This document shows, one piece after another, positions 1-11,190 of a stretch of 64,000 nt of DNA; position 1 is the stretch's first letter, and each line of letters opens with the position of its first letter. Source of the DNA: CAVRCA01 sp963719345 (GTDB lineage Bacteria; Pseudomonadota; Alphaproteobacteria; Acetobacterales; Acetobacteraceae); the NCBI GenBank assembly GCA_963719345.1, contig CAVRCA010000001.1:1302001-1366000 (forward strand). Reading direction: 5' to 3'. The position numbers and the translations under genes are program-made. The notes beneath the pieces were generated by a model that saw only the letters and a program-made list of their open reading frames with translations, was not told the origin of the DNA and did not search any database.

Positions 1-2568
1 GCGACGGCGACGGTCGAGCCCGGCCTGGTGCTCGCCGACCTGAACGCGGCGCTGCGTCCGCGCGGCGTGTTCTTTCCGGTCGACCCCTCGACGCACGCCC
101 GCTGCACGATCGGCGGCATGACGGGCAACAACTCGTGCGGCTCGAAATCGATCCGCTACGGGCTGATGGCCGACAACGTCCGGGCGATCGACGCCATCCT
201 GGCCGACGGCACGCGCCACCGTTTCGGCAAGCTGCCCGACAATCTCGGCGACGACATCCCGCCGAGGATCGCCGGGCTGGTCCAGCGGCTGCGCGCCCTG
301 GGTGCGGCAGAGGCGGAGGAGATCGCCGCCCGCTTCCCGCGCCAGCTCCGCCGCGTCGGCGGCTACAACATCGAGGCGCTGACCCCGGCGGCCCGAGCGG
401 CGGGACGGGACAACCTGGCACGGCTGCTGGTCGGTTCCGAGGGCACCCTCGCCTTCTCCGCCGCGATCGAGCTGGCGCTCGCCCCGATCAAGCCGCGCAA
501 GCTGCTCGGCATCTGCCAGTTTCCCTCCTTCCGCGCCGCGATGGAGGCGACGCGGCACATCGTCACGCTCGATCCCGAGGCGGTCGAGCTGGTCGACCGC
601 ACGATGATCGACCTCGGACGGGACATCGCCATCTATCGCCCGACGATCGAACAGATGCTGATCGGCGAGCCGGGCTCGCTGCTGATCGTCGAGTTCCACG
701 GCCATGCCGACGCACCCCTGACGGCCAAGCTCGATGAGCTGGTTACGTTGATGGGCGATCTCGGCCATCCGGGCGCCGTGGTGCGGGCGGCCGACCCGGC
801 CTTCCAGACCCGCATCGCCGCCGTGCGCGAGGCCGGGCTCAACATCATGATGTCGATGAAGGGCGACGGGAAGCCGGTCTCCTTCATCGAGGATTGCGCG
901 GTCGGGCTCGACGACCTCGCCGACTACACCGAGCGGCTCAACGAAGTGTTTGCCCGCCACGGCACCACCGGGACGTGGTACGCGCATGCCTCGGTCGGCT
1001 GCCTGCACGTCCGCCCGGTGCTGAACATGAAGGACCCGGCGGACGTCGCCACCATGCGGACGGTGGCGGAGGAGTGCTTTGCGCTCGTGCGCGAGTACAA
1101 GGGCTCGCACAGCGGCGAGCACGGCGACGGCATCGTGCGGAGCGAGTTCAACGCGACGATGTTCGGCCCGCGCATCGCCCGCGCCTTCGAGACCGTGAAG
1201 GACGCCTTCGATCCGGCGGGGCTGCTCAACCCGAACCGGGTCGTCCGGCCGCCCCGGATGGACGACCGCGCGTTGTTCCGCTACCCGCCCGATTATCGGC
1301 CGGCCCCCGGCTTCACGCCGAAGCTCGACTGGTCCGACCACCCCGGACCGCTCGGCGGCATGCTGGGCGCGGTGGAGATGTGCAACAACAACGGCACCTG
1401 TCGCGGCTTCGACGCCGGCGTGATGTGCCCGAGTTTCCGCGCCACGCGCGACGAGCAGCACGTCACCCGCGGGCGCGCCAACACGCTGCGCCTGGCGCTC
1501 ACCGGCCAGCTCGGCCCCGACGCGATGGCGTCCGACACGGTGGCGGACGCCATGAAGCTCTGCGTGTCCTGCAAAGCCTGCCGGCGGGAGTGCCCGACCG
1601 GTGTCGACATGGCCAAGATGAAGATCGAGGTGCTGGCCGCCCGCTCGGCGCAGCGGGGCGTGGCGGCGCGCGAACGGGCGATCGCCGAGCTGCCCCGGCT
1701 CGCCCCGGTGCTGAGCCGCATGGCGCCATTCGCCAATTGGAGCGTCTCGCACCCGGCGCTGAACCGGCGGCTCGGCCTCGCCGATCGGCCTCTGCCGCGC
1801 TGGCGGCGTGACTTCTTCCGCGACGCGGAGGCGGAACGCCGGACACCGGCTCACCCGGTCGGCGAGGTTCTGCTGCTTGCCGACACCTTCAACCGCTATT
1901 TCGAGCCCGAAAACCTGCGGGCTGCGGTCCGGGTTCTCTCGGCGGCCGGCTACCGCGTCACCTCGCCGCGGTCGCGCGGCCGGCCGCTGTGCTGCGGACG
2001 CACCTGGCTCGCCGCCGGAATGGTGGAGCAGGCGCGAGCCGAGGCGCGTCGCACGCTGGACGCGCTCGGAGCGGGCGATCAGCCGGTGATCGGGCTGGAG
2101 CCGTCCTGCCTGCTGACCCTGCGAGACGAGTTCAGGTCCCTGCTGCCCGGTCCCGCCAGCGATGCCCTCGCCGGCCGCGCGCTCCTGTTGGGCGAGTTCC
2201 TTGCCCGCGGCGCCCCGTCATTGCCGCTCACGTCGATCGGCGCCACGGCGCATGTGCATGGGCATTGCCACCAGAAATCGTTCGGTGCCTTCCCGGCTGC
2301 CCTCGAAACCCTGCAACGCATCCCGGCCCTCCACATCCAGCCGATCAACTCCTCCTGCTGCGGCATGGCCGGCGCGTTCGGCTACCAAGCCGAGACCGAG
2401 CCGGTGTCACGCGCGATGGCCGAGCGCGACCTGCTGCCAGCGGTGCGCGCCGCCTTGCCCTCCGACATCATCGTCGCCGACGGAACATCCTGTCGCCATC
2501 AGATCCGTGATCTGACTGGACGGGAGGCGATCCATTCGGTCCAGGTCCTCGACCGCGCGCTGGCCTGA
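1..2568 (+). CDS. FAD-linked oxidase / Fe-S 2-hydroxyacid dehydrogenase (YdiJ/GlcD-GlpC fusion type), 5' partial
   Basis: The frame is open from base 1, so the N-terminus lies outside the window (856 codons visible; YdiJ-type proteins are about 1000). Order: the end of an FAD-binding PCMH domain with GGMTGNNSCGS near residue 38, an FAD-oxidase C-terminal domain to about residue 420, a ferredoxin-like part with CNNNGTC (bases 1381-1401) and CVSCKACRRECP (about 1561-1596), then two cysteine-rich CCG motifs (LCCGR near 1987, SSCCGMAGAFG near 2350). The family oxidises 2-hydroxyacids such as D-lactate or D-2-hydroxyglutarate and passes electrons through Fe-S centres to the respiratory chain. Substrate cannot be read from the sequence. 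The lut genes at 36-44 kb could belong to the same lactate economy (inference). Confidence 0.88.
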   Translation, partial: ATATVEPGLVLADLNAALRPRGVFFPVDPSTHARCTIGGMTGNNSCGSKSIRYGLMADNVRAIDAILADGTRHRFGKLPDNLGDDIPPRIAGLVQRLRALGAAEAEEIAARFPRQLRRVGGYNIEALTPAARAAGRDNLARLLVGSEGTLAFSAAIELALAPIKPRKLLGICQFPSFRAAMEATRHIVTLDPEAVELVDRTMIDLGRDIAIYRPTIEQMLIGEPGSLLIVEFHGHADAPLTAKLDELVTLMGDLGHPGAVVRAADPAFQTRIAAVREAGLNIMMSMKGDGKPVSFIEDCAVGLDDLADYTERLNEVFARHGTTGTWYAHASVGCLHVRPVLNMKDPADVATMRTVAEECFALVREYKGSHSGEHGDGIVRSEFNATMFGPRIARAFETVKDAFDPAGLLNPNRVVRPPRMDDRALFRYPPDYRPAPGFTPKLDWSDHPGPLGGMLGAVEMCNNNGTCRGFDAGVMCPSFRATRDEQHVTRGRANTLRLALTGQLGPDAMASDTVADAMKLCVSCKACRRECPTGVDMAKMKIEVLAARSAQRGVAARERAIAELPRLAPVLSRMAPFANWSVSHPALNRRLGLADRPLPRWRRDFFRDAEAERRTPAHPVGEVLLLADTFNRYFEPENLRAAVRVLSAAGYRVTSPRSRGRPLCCGRTWLAAGMVEQARAEARRTLDALGAGDQPVIGLEPSCLLTLRDEFRSLLPGPASDALAGRALLLGEFLARGAPSLPLTSIGATAHVHGHCHQKSFGAFPAALETLQRIPALHIQPINSSCCGMAGAFGYQAETEPVSRAMAERDLLPAVRAALPSDIIVADGTSCRHQIRDLTGREAIHSVQVLDRALA

Positions 2569-2637
2569 GCACGCGGCGGCTTCAGGTTGCGTTTACCGCT
2601 CGATGCAATTCTGGCTTGCTATCGAAGTGAGCCCGCC

Positions 2638-3501
2638 ATGCCGCCGCCCGAGGCGACACGTCCCGTTCTCGACCGTCGAAGCGCACGTCCTTACTCCGAG
2701 ACGCGAGCGGTAGCGGCGGAGCGCCGGCGCCTCGTCCAGGAACTGCGGGCCGCGATCGACGACGAGGGCTTCCTTGTCTACTACCAGCATCGGGTCGCGC
2801 TCGACGCAGGTACGATCGTCGGCGCCGAAGCCCTCCTGCGCTGGCCGCATCGGCGGCGGGGGCTGGTCTCGCCCGCTTCGTTCATCCCGCTTGCCGAGGA
2901 CACCGGGTTGATCACCGAGATCGGCGGCTGGGTACTGGGGGTCGCCTGCTTGGAGGCCGCCGCTTGGCCGCACGCGGTCAAGGTTTCGGTGAACGTGTCC
3001 GCCCGGCAACTGGTCGAGGGCTCGCTGATCGGCCAGGTGGCGGACGCACTGGGTCGGTCGGGGCTGGCGCCGGAGCGGCTGGAGCTGGAGCTGACCGAAT
3101 CGATGCTCATCGATCTCGACGAGGACGTCCTGATGATACTCGGGGCGGTCCGGGATCTCGGCGTCGGTCTGGCGCTCGATGATTTCGGCACCGGGTTCGC
3201 CAGCCTGGGGATGCTGCGGCAACTGCCGCTCACGGTGATGAAGCTCGACCGCTCGCTGGTGCGTAACCTGCCGCACGATCCGGAGGACACGCAGATCGTG
3301 CGCGCGGTCGTGGCGACCGGCCAGGCTCTCGACCTCACCGTGGTCGGCGAGGGGATCGAGACCGAACGCCAACGCGATTTCCTGGCCGGGATCGGGGTCC
3401 ACGAGGGTCAAGGCTATCTGTTCAGCCGTCCGGTACCCGCCGGCGCGATGCGGGACCAATTCCCCGGCGAGGGTCCGAAGCCGGCGGTTGCCCTTCCTTA
3501 A
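2638..3501 (+). CDS. EAL-domain cyclic-di-GMP phosphodiesterase
   Basis: A stand-alone EAL domain with a short N-terminal tail and no GGDEF or visible sensor domain. Catalytic motifs are present in order: GAEALLRW (the EAL signature), NVSARQL, ELTES, DDFGTG, MKLDRSLV, VGEGIE and GQGYLFSRP. All metal and catalytic positions therefore look intact and the protein should hydrolyse c-di-GMP to pGpG in the cytoplasm. The frame also allows a TTG start at 2587. I prefer the ATG at 2638 because the 17 extra residues are not typical of the domain. The gene follows the dehydrogenase by about 70 bases, and regulation by that neighbour is not evident. Confidence 0.9.
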   Translation: MPPPEATRPVLDRRSARPYSETRAVAAERRRLVQELRAAIDDEGFLVYYQHRVALDAGTIVGAEALLRWPHRRRGLVSPASFIPLAEDTGLITEIGGWVLGVACLEAAAWPHAVKVSVNVSARQLVEGSLIGQVADALGRSGLAPERLELELTESMLIDLDEDVLMILGAVRDLGVGLALDDFGTGFASLGMLRQLPLTVMKLDRSLVRNLPHDPEDTQIVRAVVATGQALDLTVVGEGIETERQRDFLAGIGVHEGQGYLFSRPVPAGAMRDQFPGEGPKPAVALP

Positions 3502-3534
3502 CTTGCCGATCGCCCTGATTGCCGCCATTTCGGG

Positions 3535-3801
3535 GTGATGTACGAGCTTACCGGAATTGAGGCCGCGATCCTGCGGCTGACCGAGGCGCGCGGCTCCGAC
3601 CGCTCGATCTGTCCGAGCGAGGTCGCGCGGGATCTCGACCCGGATTGGCGCCGACTGTTGAGCGCCGTCCGCCTCGCGGCCCTCCGCCTCGCCCGCACCG
3701 GTCGGATCGACATTCTGCGAAAGGGCAAGCCCGTCTCGGTCGACGGGGCCGAGGTCAAGGGCGTCATCCGCCTCCGCCGGCGCCCCGGCGACGGCGCATG
3801 A
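3535..3801 (+). CDS. DUF3253 domain protein
   Basis: An 88-residue protein that fits the small DUF3253 family. It has the conserved SICPSEVARDL segment near residues 24-34, a following W and a basic RIDILRKGKPV strand, which together look like a small winged-helix fold. No biochemical role is established for the family. Its stop codon overlaps the start of the next gene (ATGA at 3798-3801), so the two are very likely translated together. The start is ATG ATG at 3535/3538, and either could be used. Confidence 0.8.
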   Translation: MMYELTGIEAAILRLTEARGSDRSICPSEVARDLDPDWRRLLSAVRLAALRLARTGRIDILRKGKPVSVDGAEVKGVIRLRRRPGDGA

Positions 3802-4289
3802 GCCCGCTTGGCTGGCTGATCGGGCTGGTGCTGCCGGCCTGCGCGGCGGCGGGCGCGAACGGGGTCCCGGTGCCGCCCCCGCTCGATCTCGCCCATTTCG
3901 AACGCCCGACAAGCCCCAACACGGCACTCGCCGCACCGGACGGCGCCGGCGTGCGACCGGACGTCGTCACACCCCTCTATCCCGTCCCGGCGTCGCGCCT
4001 TTGGTCCGAGGTGAACCGGGTCGCGGCGTCGCGCCCCCGCACCTACCAGCTCGCGGCCGACGAGGCGGGCCTGCAGGCAAGCTGGGTGGTGCGCAGCGCC
4101 GTCTTCAACTTCCCCGACGTGATAACGGCGGCGGTGATGCCCCGGGGACCTGACGCGAGTACGGTGGCGATATATTCGCGCAGCATCTACGGCCGATCCG
4201 ATTTCGGCGTGAACCGGGCTCGCGTGCGGGACTGGCTCGCTGCGCTGGATGCTGCCTTCCCCTCCGTCCGCCCCTCTGCGGAGAAATAA
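3798..4289 (+). CDS. DUF1499 domain exported protein
   Basis: About 163 residues, starting at the ATG that overlaps the stop of the upstream DUF3253 gene. The first 20 residues are hydrophobic (GWLIGLVLPACAAAGA), consistent with a signal sequence or lipoprotein-like leader. The C-terminal half carries the DUF1499 signature: an FNFPDVI segment, then RSIYGRSDFGVNRARVRDWL near the end. Function is unknown, and members are typically small membrane-associated or periplasmic proteins. The next gene, an ABC exporter, starts 5 bases after the stop, so this looks like one transcription unit with 3535-6068. Confidence 0.78.
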   Translation: MSPLGWLIGLVLPACAAAGANGVPVPPPLDLAHFERPTSPNTALAAPDGAGVRPDVVTPLYPVPASRLWSEVNRVAASRPRTYQLAADEAGLQASWVVRSAVFNFPDVITAAVMPRGPDASTVAIYSRSIYGRSDFGVNRARVRDWLAALDAAFPSVRPSAEK

Positions 4290-4294
4290 TTCCG

Positions 4295-6068
4295 ATGCGC
4301 GGTCTCGGCCCGTTCCTCAAGAGCGCCTGGCGGCTTGCTCGCCCCTATTACAGCTCCGAGGAGAAGTGGTCGGCGCGCGGCTTGCTGCTGTCGATCGTGG
4401 CACTCAACCTGCTGCTGGTGGCCATGAGCGTGGTGCTGAACTTCTGGAACCGGGAGTTCTACAACGCCCTGCAAGCGAAGGACTGGGACGCCTTCATCCA
4501 ACTGCTCTTCTTCTACCGCCGCACCGACAGCGGGCTTGATGCCTGGCTTCTGCCCGGTGGCGGCCGTGTTCATACTCGTCGCCGTCTATCGGACTTATCT
4601 GACCCAGTGGCTGCAGATCCGCTGGCGTCGCTGGCTGACCGGCCGGTTTCTGGACGAGTGGCTGGCCGACCGGGCGTATTACCGCATCAGCCTGACCACC
4701 GATCATGCCGCGGTGGGCACCGACAACCCCGACCAGCGCATCGCCGAGGATTTGCGGGATTTCGTCGACAGCACGCTGTCGCTCGGCGTCGGCCTGCTGT
4801 CCAACCTCGTCTCGCTGGTCAGCTTCGTGGGCATCCTGTGGGGGCTGTCCGGATCGGTAACGCTGCTGGGCGTCGTGATCCCGGGCTACATGGTCTGGGT
4901 CGCCATCATCTACGCGGCGATCGGGACCACCCTGACCCATCTCGTCGGCCGGCCGCTGGTCGGCCTGAGCTTCCGTCAACAGCGGTTCGAGGCGGATTTC
5001 CGCTACGGGCTGGTCCGCTTCCGCGAAAACGTCGAAGGCATCGCGCTCTACGGCGGCGAAACCGAGGAGAAAGGCAATCTCGCCGGCCGTTTCGGCAGCG
5101 TGATCCACAATTGGTGGGCTATCATGCGGCGCACCAAGATGCTGAATGCGCTGACCTCGGGCTATGAGCAGGTCGCCGTCGTGTTTCCGATCATCGTCGC
5201 GGCACCGCGCTACTTCTCCGGCCAGATCCAGCTCGGCGGCCTGACGCAGACCGCCGGCGCGTTCGGGCGCGTGCAGGACTCCCTCTCCTGGTTCGTTTCG
5301 GCCTACGTCTCGCTGGCGACCTGGCGGGCGACGGTCGAACGCCTCACCACCTTCCACAAGGCCATCGTCGCGGCCCGAACGGCCTATGGCCAGGGACTGC
5401 TGAGCCTGCCGGGAACGACCGACCGCTTCGTCGCGCGCGACCTCACCATCGCGGTCCCAAGCGGCGCGCCGCTGCTCGCGCATGAGGACCTCGACTTCGC
5501 GCCCGGCCGGTCCGTGGTCATCAGCGGCCGGTCGGGTTCAGGTAAGTCCACCCTGTTCCGGGCGCTCGCCGGCATCTGGCCGTTCGGCGGCGGCCACGTC
5601 GAGCGACCCGCGAAAAGCCTGTTCCTGCCGCAGCGCCCCTACATCCCGCTCGGCACGCTGCGCCACGTCGTGACCTACCCTGCCGAACCGGGTGCCTATT
5701 CCGAAGCCGAGGTGACGGAGGTGCTTCGGGATGCGGGGCTTGCGGGCTTCACTGACCGCCTGGATGAGGACGCGAACTGGGCCCAGCGCCTCTCGGGCGG
5801 CGAGCAGCAGCGCGTCGCCATCGCCCGTGCGCTGCTCGCCAAGCCGGACTGGCTGTTCCTCGACGAGGCCACCGCGAGCCTCGATCCCGAAGCCGAGGAA
5901 CAGCTCTACCGGATCTTGAGAAAGCGGCTGCCGAACGCCGCCATCATATCGATCGCGCACCGCACCGCGGTCGCCCGCTTCCACGACGAGCGGCTCGTCT
6001 ATCGGCGCGAGGAGGGTCGGCCGGGAACCCTCGGGCCCGCGCCCGCGCCGGCCGAGGCAGCGGAGTAG
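4295..6068 (+). CDS. SbmA/BacA-YddA-like ABC transporter, fused permease and ATPase (frameshifted)
   Basis: Restored length is about 590 residues. The N-terminal ABC_membrane_2 type domain begins with a hydrophobic helix near residues 28-48 and NFWNREFYNALQ. The C-terminal ATPase has Walker A GRSGSGKST, signature LSGGEQQR, Walker B WLFLDEATASLD and switch His IAHRT. Relatives include E. coli YddA and the SbmA/BacA importers of peptides and very-long-chain-acid-related substrates. The substrate is unknown here. The frame changes once between about 4505 and 4555, moving from FIQLLFFYRR into VAAVFILVAVYR. The total length is 3n+1, so one extra base is the simplest explanation. The start ATG at 4295 has GGAG 11 bases upstream. 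Confidence 0.85.
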
Positions 6069-6080
6069 GCGGCGCGCGCT

Positions 6081-6614
6081 CTACGGTCGTGCCGGCCCGC
6101 CCATCGCAGCCTCATACGCCGTCAGCACGACCTGACCGAAACAGACGAACACGACCTGCCCGATGGCGGAATCGGCCCGCAGGAACGCGACTGTTTCGCC
6201 AACCGCGATCCGCGCAGCATCCGGGATCGGATAGCCGTAGATGCCGCAACTGATGGCCGGGAAGGCGATGCTGCGCACCCCGTTGGCAACGGCAAGGCGC
6301 AGGCTCTCGCGGTAGCAACTGGCGAGCAACGCGGGTTCTCCGTGCGTGCCGCCGCGCCACACCGGGCCGACAGTGTGGATGATGTGGCGCGCCGGCAGGC
6401 GGTAGCCTCGGGTGATCCGGGCCTGCCCGGTGGGACAACCGCCGAGGCTGCGACACTTGGCCAGCAGCTCCGGCCCGGCCGCCCGATGGATGGCGCCGTC
6501 CACCCCGCCGCCGCCGAGCAGGCTCTCGTTGGCCGCATTGACGACGGCGTCGACTGCGAGCGTGGTGATGTCGGCCTGAGTAATCTCCACGCGGTTGGAC
6601 GCGTCGGCGCTCAC
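6081..6614 (-). CDS. Macro-domain protein (O-acetyl-ADP-ribose deacetylase family)
   Basis: About 177 residues, a single macro domain. Diagnostic stretches are DAVVNAANESL (ADP-ribose-binding Asn), GGGGVDGAIHRAAG, TGQARITRGY and IIHTVGPVW, all of the MacroD/YmdB type that removes ADP-ribose from O-acetyl-ADP-ribose or from proteins. I place the start at GTG 6614, because it overlaps the corA stop in the string ATGTGA (6616-6611). The in-frame ATG at 6701 lies deep inside corA and adds residues that do not belong to the fold. Translational coupling with corA is likely. Confidence 0.88.
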   Translation of the reverse strand: MSADASNRVEITQADITTLAVDAVVNAANESLLGGGGVDGAIHRAAGPELLAKCRSLGGCPTGQARITRGYRLPARHIIHTVGPVWRGGTHGEPALLASCYRESLRLAVANGVRSIAFPAISCGIYGYPIPDAARIAVGETVAFLRADSAIGQVVFVCFGQVVLTAYEAAMGGPARP

Positions 6615-7594
6615 ATCCAGCCCCGCAGCTTGAAGACGACCAGCGGCAGTATGGCGCTGACCGCGATCAGGGATAGACCGTACGGGTAGCCCCAGGCCCA
6701 TTCCAGCTCAGGCATGGATTTGAAGTTCATGCCATAGATGCTGGCGATCAGGGTAGGCGGGATGCCGACGACGGAGACGACCGTCAGCACCTTGATGATG
6801 TTGTTCTGCGCGATGTTGATGAAGCCGAGCGTGGCATCGAGCAGGAACTGCACCTTGTTGCTGAGATAGCCGTCGTAATCCGACAGGGAGGCGATGTCGC
6901 GACTGAGCGTGTCGGCACGCGGCTTGAGGTCGGCGGGAATCCAATCCGCCACTTGCGCCACGAAGGGCACCATGCGCCCCACGCCAAGCAGGCTGTCGCG
7001 CAGCCGCGAGATCAGATCGCCGGCGCCGCCGACCACCTTCAGGATGCGACGCAGCTCGCGATCCTCGCGTCGCGGTGCGCGACCGGAGCCGAGATCCTCC
7101 TGGAAGATCCGACGCGAGACGCCGTCCAGTTCGTCCCGGATTCTTTCCAGCTCGTCGGCCAACCGGTCGACGATCATCTCGAGCACCGTGACCAGCACGT
7201 GTGCGCCGGTCTGGTGCGAAGCCTCGAAGCGCAACGCGCGCTTGTGCAGGGCGTCGAAGGATGGACTTGGCGCGAACCGAACGCTGATCAACTGCGTGCG
7301 CGTCAGCACGAAGCCGACCGGGACCGTGCTGACGTTCTCGCGATCCGTGAAACGGACCAGCGGCAAGCTGAGATAGAGGGTGCCATCCTCCTCCACGCTC
7401 AGCCGGCTCGACAATTCGATTTCGCGCAGTTCGGCGACCGAGGCGACATGCAGGCCGGTCGCCCGTTCGACCGCCTCCTTCTCGGCATCGGTGGCTTCGA
7501 GCAGATCGATCCATGCGGCACCGGCGAGGGCGTGCCGGTCGGCCGTATCGACCGGCTGCAGACGACCGCCCTGCGGAGCCAACGCGATGAGCAT
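6611..7594 (-). CDS. corA: CorA-family magnesium/divalent cation transporter
   Basis: A 327-residue protein with the CorA layout: a long alpha/beta cytoplasmic N-domain, a coiled stalk helix, and two C-terminal membrane helices joined by the YGMN signature (GMN at about residues 288-290) followed by the short periplasmic loop (MPELEWAWGYPYG). The protein ends directly after TM2 with KLRGWM. It would form a pentameric Mg2+ (or Co2+/Ni2+) channel in the inner membrane. It begins 25 bases after ilvC and overlaps the macro-domain gene, so it may be co-transcribed with the ilv genes. Confidence 0.93.
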   Translation of the reverse strand: MLIALAPQGGRLQPVDTADRHALAGAAWIDLLEATDAEKEAVERATGLHVASVAELREIELSSRLSVEEDGTLYLSLPLVRFTDRENVSTVPVGFVLTRTQLISVRFAPSPSFDALHKRALRFEASHQTGAHVLVTVLEMIVDRLADELERIRDELDGVSRRIFQEDLGSGRAPRREDRELRRILKVVGGAGDLISRLRDSLLGVGRMVPFVAQVADWIPADLKPRADTLSRDIASLSDYDGYLSNKVQFLLDATLGFINIAQNNIIKVLTVVSVVGIPPTLIASIYGMNFKSMPELEWAWGYPYGLSLIAVSAILPLVVFKLRGWM

Positions 7595-7619
7595 GAAGCC
7601 CGCGACCGACCGGCGCGGC

Positions 7620-8640
7620 TCAGTTCTTCGCCCGGTCCACCAGGGCGTTCTTGGCGATCCACGGCATCATCCCGCGCAGCCGCTCGCCTACCTGCTCGAT
7701 CGGATGCTCCGAGAGCCGCCGACGCGTCGCCTTGAAGCTCGACTGGTTGACCTTGTTCTCGAGCATCCAGTCGCGCGCGAAACGACCGGATTGGATGTCG
7801 GCCAGCACGCGCCGCATTTCCGCCCGCGTCTCGTCGTTGATGATGCGTGGGCCGCTCGACGTACTCGCCGTATTCCGCAGTGTTGCTGATGGAATAGTTC
7901 ATGTTGGCGATGCCGCCCTCGTAGATCAGGTCGACGATCAGCTTCACCTCGTGCAGGCACTCGAAATACGCCATCTCGGGCGCATAGCCGGCCTCGACCA
8001 GAGTTTCGTAGCCGCCCTTGATGAGTTCCACGAGGCCGCCGCAGAGCACCACCTGCTCCCCGAACAAATCGGTCTCGCACTCCTCCTTGAACGTCGTCTC
8101 GATGATGCCGGCGCGCCCGCCGCCGATCGCCGAGGCGTAGGAGAGCGCTATTTCCAGCGCGTTGCCCGACGGGTTCTGTGCCACCGCCACCAGACATGGC
8201 ACGCCGCCACCGCGCTCATATTCGCTGCGCACGGTGTGTCCCGGGCCTTTCGGCGCGATCATGAACACGTCGATGTCGGAGCGCGGATCGAGCAGGTTGA
8301 AATGCACGTTGAGCCCGTGCGCGAAAGCGAGCGCCGCGCCGGGCTTCATGTTCGGCCCGAGTTTTTCCCGGTAAAGGTCGCCCTGCCCTTCGTCGGGCGT
8401 CAGCACCATGATGACATCGGCCCTTTTGGCGCACTCGGCCGGGTCCATCACGCGCAGCCCCGCCGCCTCGGCTTTCGCCACTCCGCCGGAGTTCGGCCGC
8501 AATCCGACCGTGAGCTCGGTGGCGCCGCTGTCCTTGAGATTGTTGGCGTGCGCGTGGCCCTGGCTGCCGTAGCCGATGATGGCGACCTTTTTTCCTTTGA
8601 TCAGGTTCACGTCGGCATCGCGGTCATAGTAGACGCGCAT
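7620..8640 (-). CDS. ilvC: Ketol-acid reductoisomerase (frameshifted near the 3' end)
   Basis: NADPH-dependent isomerisation and reduction of acetolactate or acetohydroxybutyrate in valine, isoleucine and leucine synthesis. Starts at ATG 8640 (MRVYYDRDADV). The Rossmann motif GYGSQGHAHA and the C-terminal-domain motif KEECETDLFGEQ are present. Restored length is about 339 residues, exactly the class I size. One extra base near 7857 breaks the frame: removing it turns EYVERPTHH into EYVSGPRIINDETRAEM and joins the C-terminal 65 residues. This is an essential biosynthetic gene that lies directly downstream of ilvB and ilvH, so a sequencing error is the likeliest reading. Confidence 0.92.
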
Positions 8641-8671
8641 GGCTGTTTTCCTTCCGTATTGAGCAGGGCGA

Positions 8672-8748
8672 GCCCTCGCCCTGACCTCTCCCGAGGGGAG
8701 AGGTTTATACCGCTCCCTCTCCCCTCGGGAGAGGGCCGGAGTGAGGGC
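8672..8748. repeat. Palindromic repeat element (two facing hairpins) between ilvH and ilvC
   Basis: Two perfect hairpins stand 11 bases apart: CCTCTCCC/GGGAGAGG with a 3-base loop at 8685-8703, and CCCTCTCCC/GGGAGAGGG at 8715-8735. Both are flanked by roughly inverted GCCCTCGCCCTGA-like sequence. This is the dispersed short palindromic repeat type common in alphaproteobacteria (when translated it reads PLPRGEG/PLPSGEG). It may act as an mRNA-stabilising or processing element inside the ilv transcript. Confidence 0.7.
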
Positions 8749-9307
8749 CACGCATGTTGTCTATGACCCGCAGCCCGCGCGCGATCGCTGCGATGCCGGT
8801 GCGCGAGACCTCGGCGAGCCCGAGCGGACGCATCAGGTCGAGAAAGGCGTCGAGCTTGTCGGTTGCCCCGGTCAGCTCGAAGACGAAGCTGCCGGTGGTC
8901 GCGTCGATCACGCGGGCGCGGAACGCCTCGGCGATGCGCAACGCCTCCATGCGCGGCTCACCGGTGCCGATTACCTTGATCAGCGCCATCTCGCGCGCGA
9001 TGTGCGGGCCTTCCTGCGTCAAATCGGCGACCCGATGCACCGGCACCAGCCGGTCGAGCTGCGCCTTGATCTGCTCGATCACCATCTCGGTGCCCGAGGT
9101 GACGACGTTGATGCGAGAGCGGTTCCGCCCGTCATCGACCGGTGCGACGGTCAGGCTGTCGATGTTGTAGCCCCGCCCGGAAAACAAGCCGATGACCCGC
9201 GCCAGCACGCCGGCCTCGTTTTCGACCAGCACCGAAATCGTCGCGCTCCGCTGACCCGTCGTCATGTGCACTGGGATCAGCGAAGCCGGGGCGGGAGGGG
9301 TCGGCAT
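8705..9307 (-). CDS. ilvH: Acetolactate synthase small (regulatory) subunit
   Basis: A 200-residue ACT-domain regulatory subunit. After a short tail, TISVLVENEAGVLARVIGLF and GRGYNIDSLTV form the valine-binding ACT domain, followed by the ALS_ss C-terminal domain with REMALIKV. It activates IlvB and confers valine feedback. The gene starts 18 bases after ilvB. The usual C-terminus would be around GIAAIARGL. Here the frame runs on for about 14 residues (GPHSGPLPRGEGAV) that are encoded by the palindromic repeat at 8672-8748, so the repeat has replaced or displaced the native stop codon. Confidence 0.93.
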   Translation of the reverse strand: MPTPPAPASLIPVHMTTGQRSATISVLVENEAGVLARVIGLFSGRGYNIDSLTVAPVDDGRNRSRINVVTSGTEMVIEQIKAQLDRLVPVHRVADLTQEGPHIAREMALIKVIGTGEPRMEALRIAEAFRARVIDATTGSFVFELTGATDKLDAFLDLMRPLGLAEVSRTGIAAIARGLRVIDNMRGPHSGPLPRGEGAV

Positions 9308-9325
9308 CGAACGGCCTCGTCTGGT

Positions 9326-11107
<1,782 letters not shown>

Positions 11108-11190
11108 CAGACACGCTCCGCTTGGTGCGCAGCCCGGAGCCGGGCGCGCAGGGAGGCGAACGGATAGGCAGTTCGCTGCGGCGCGTCAAC

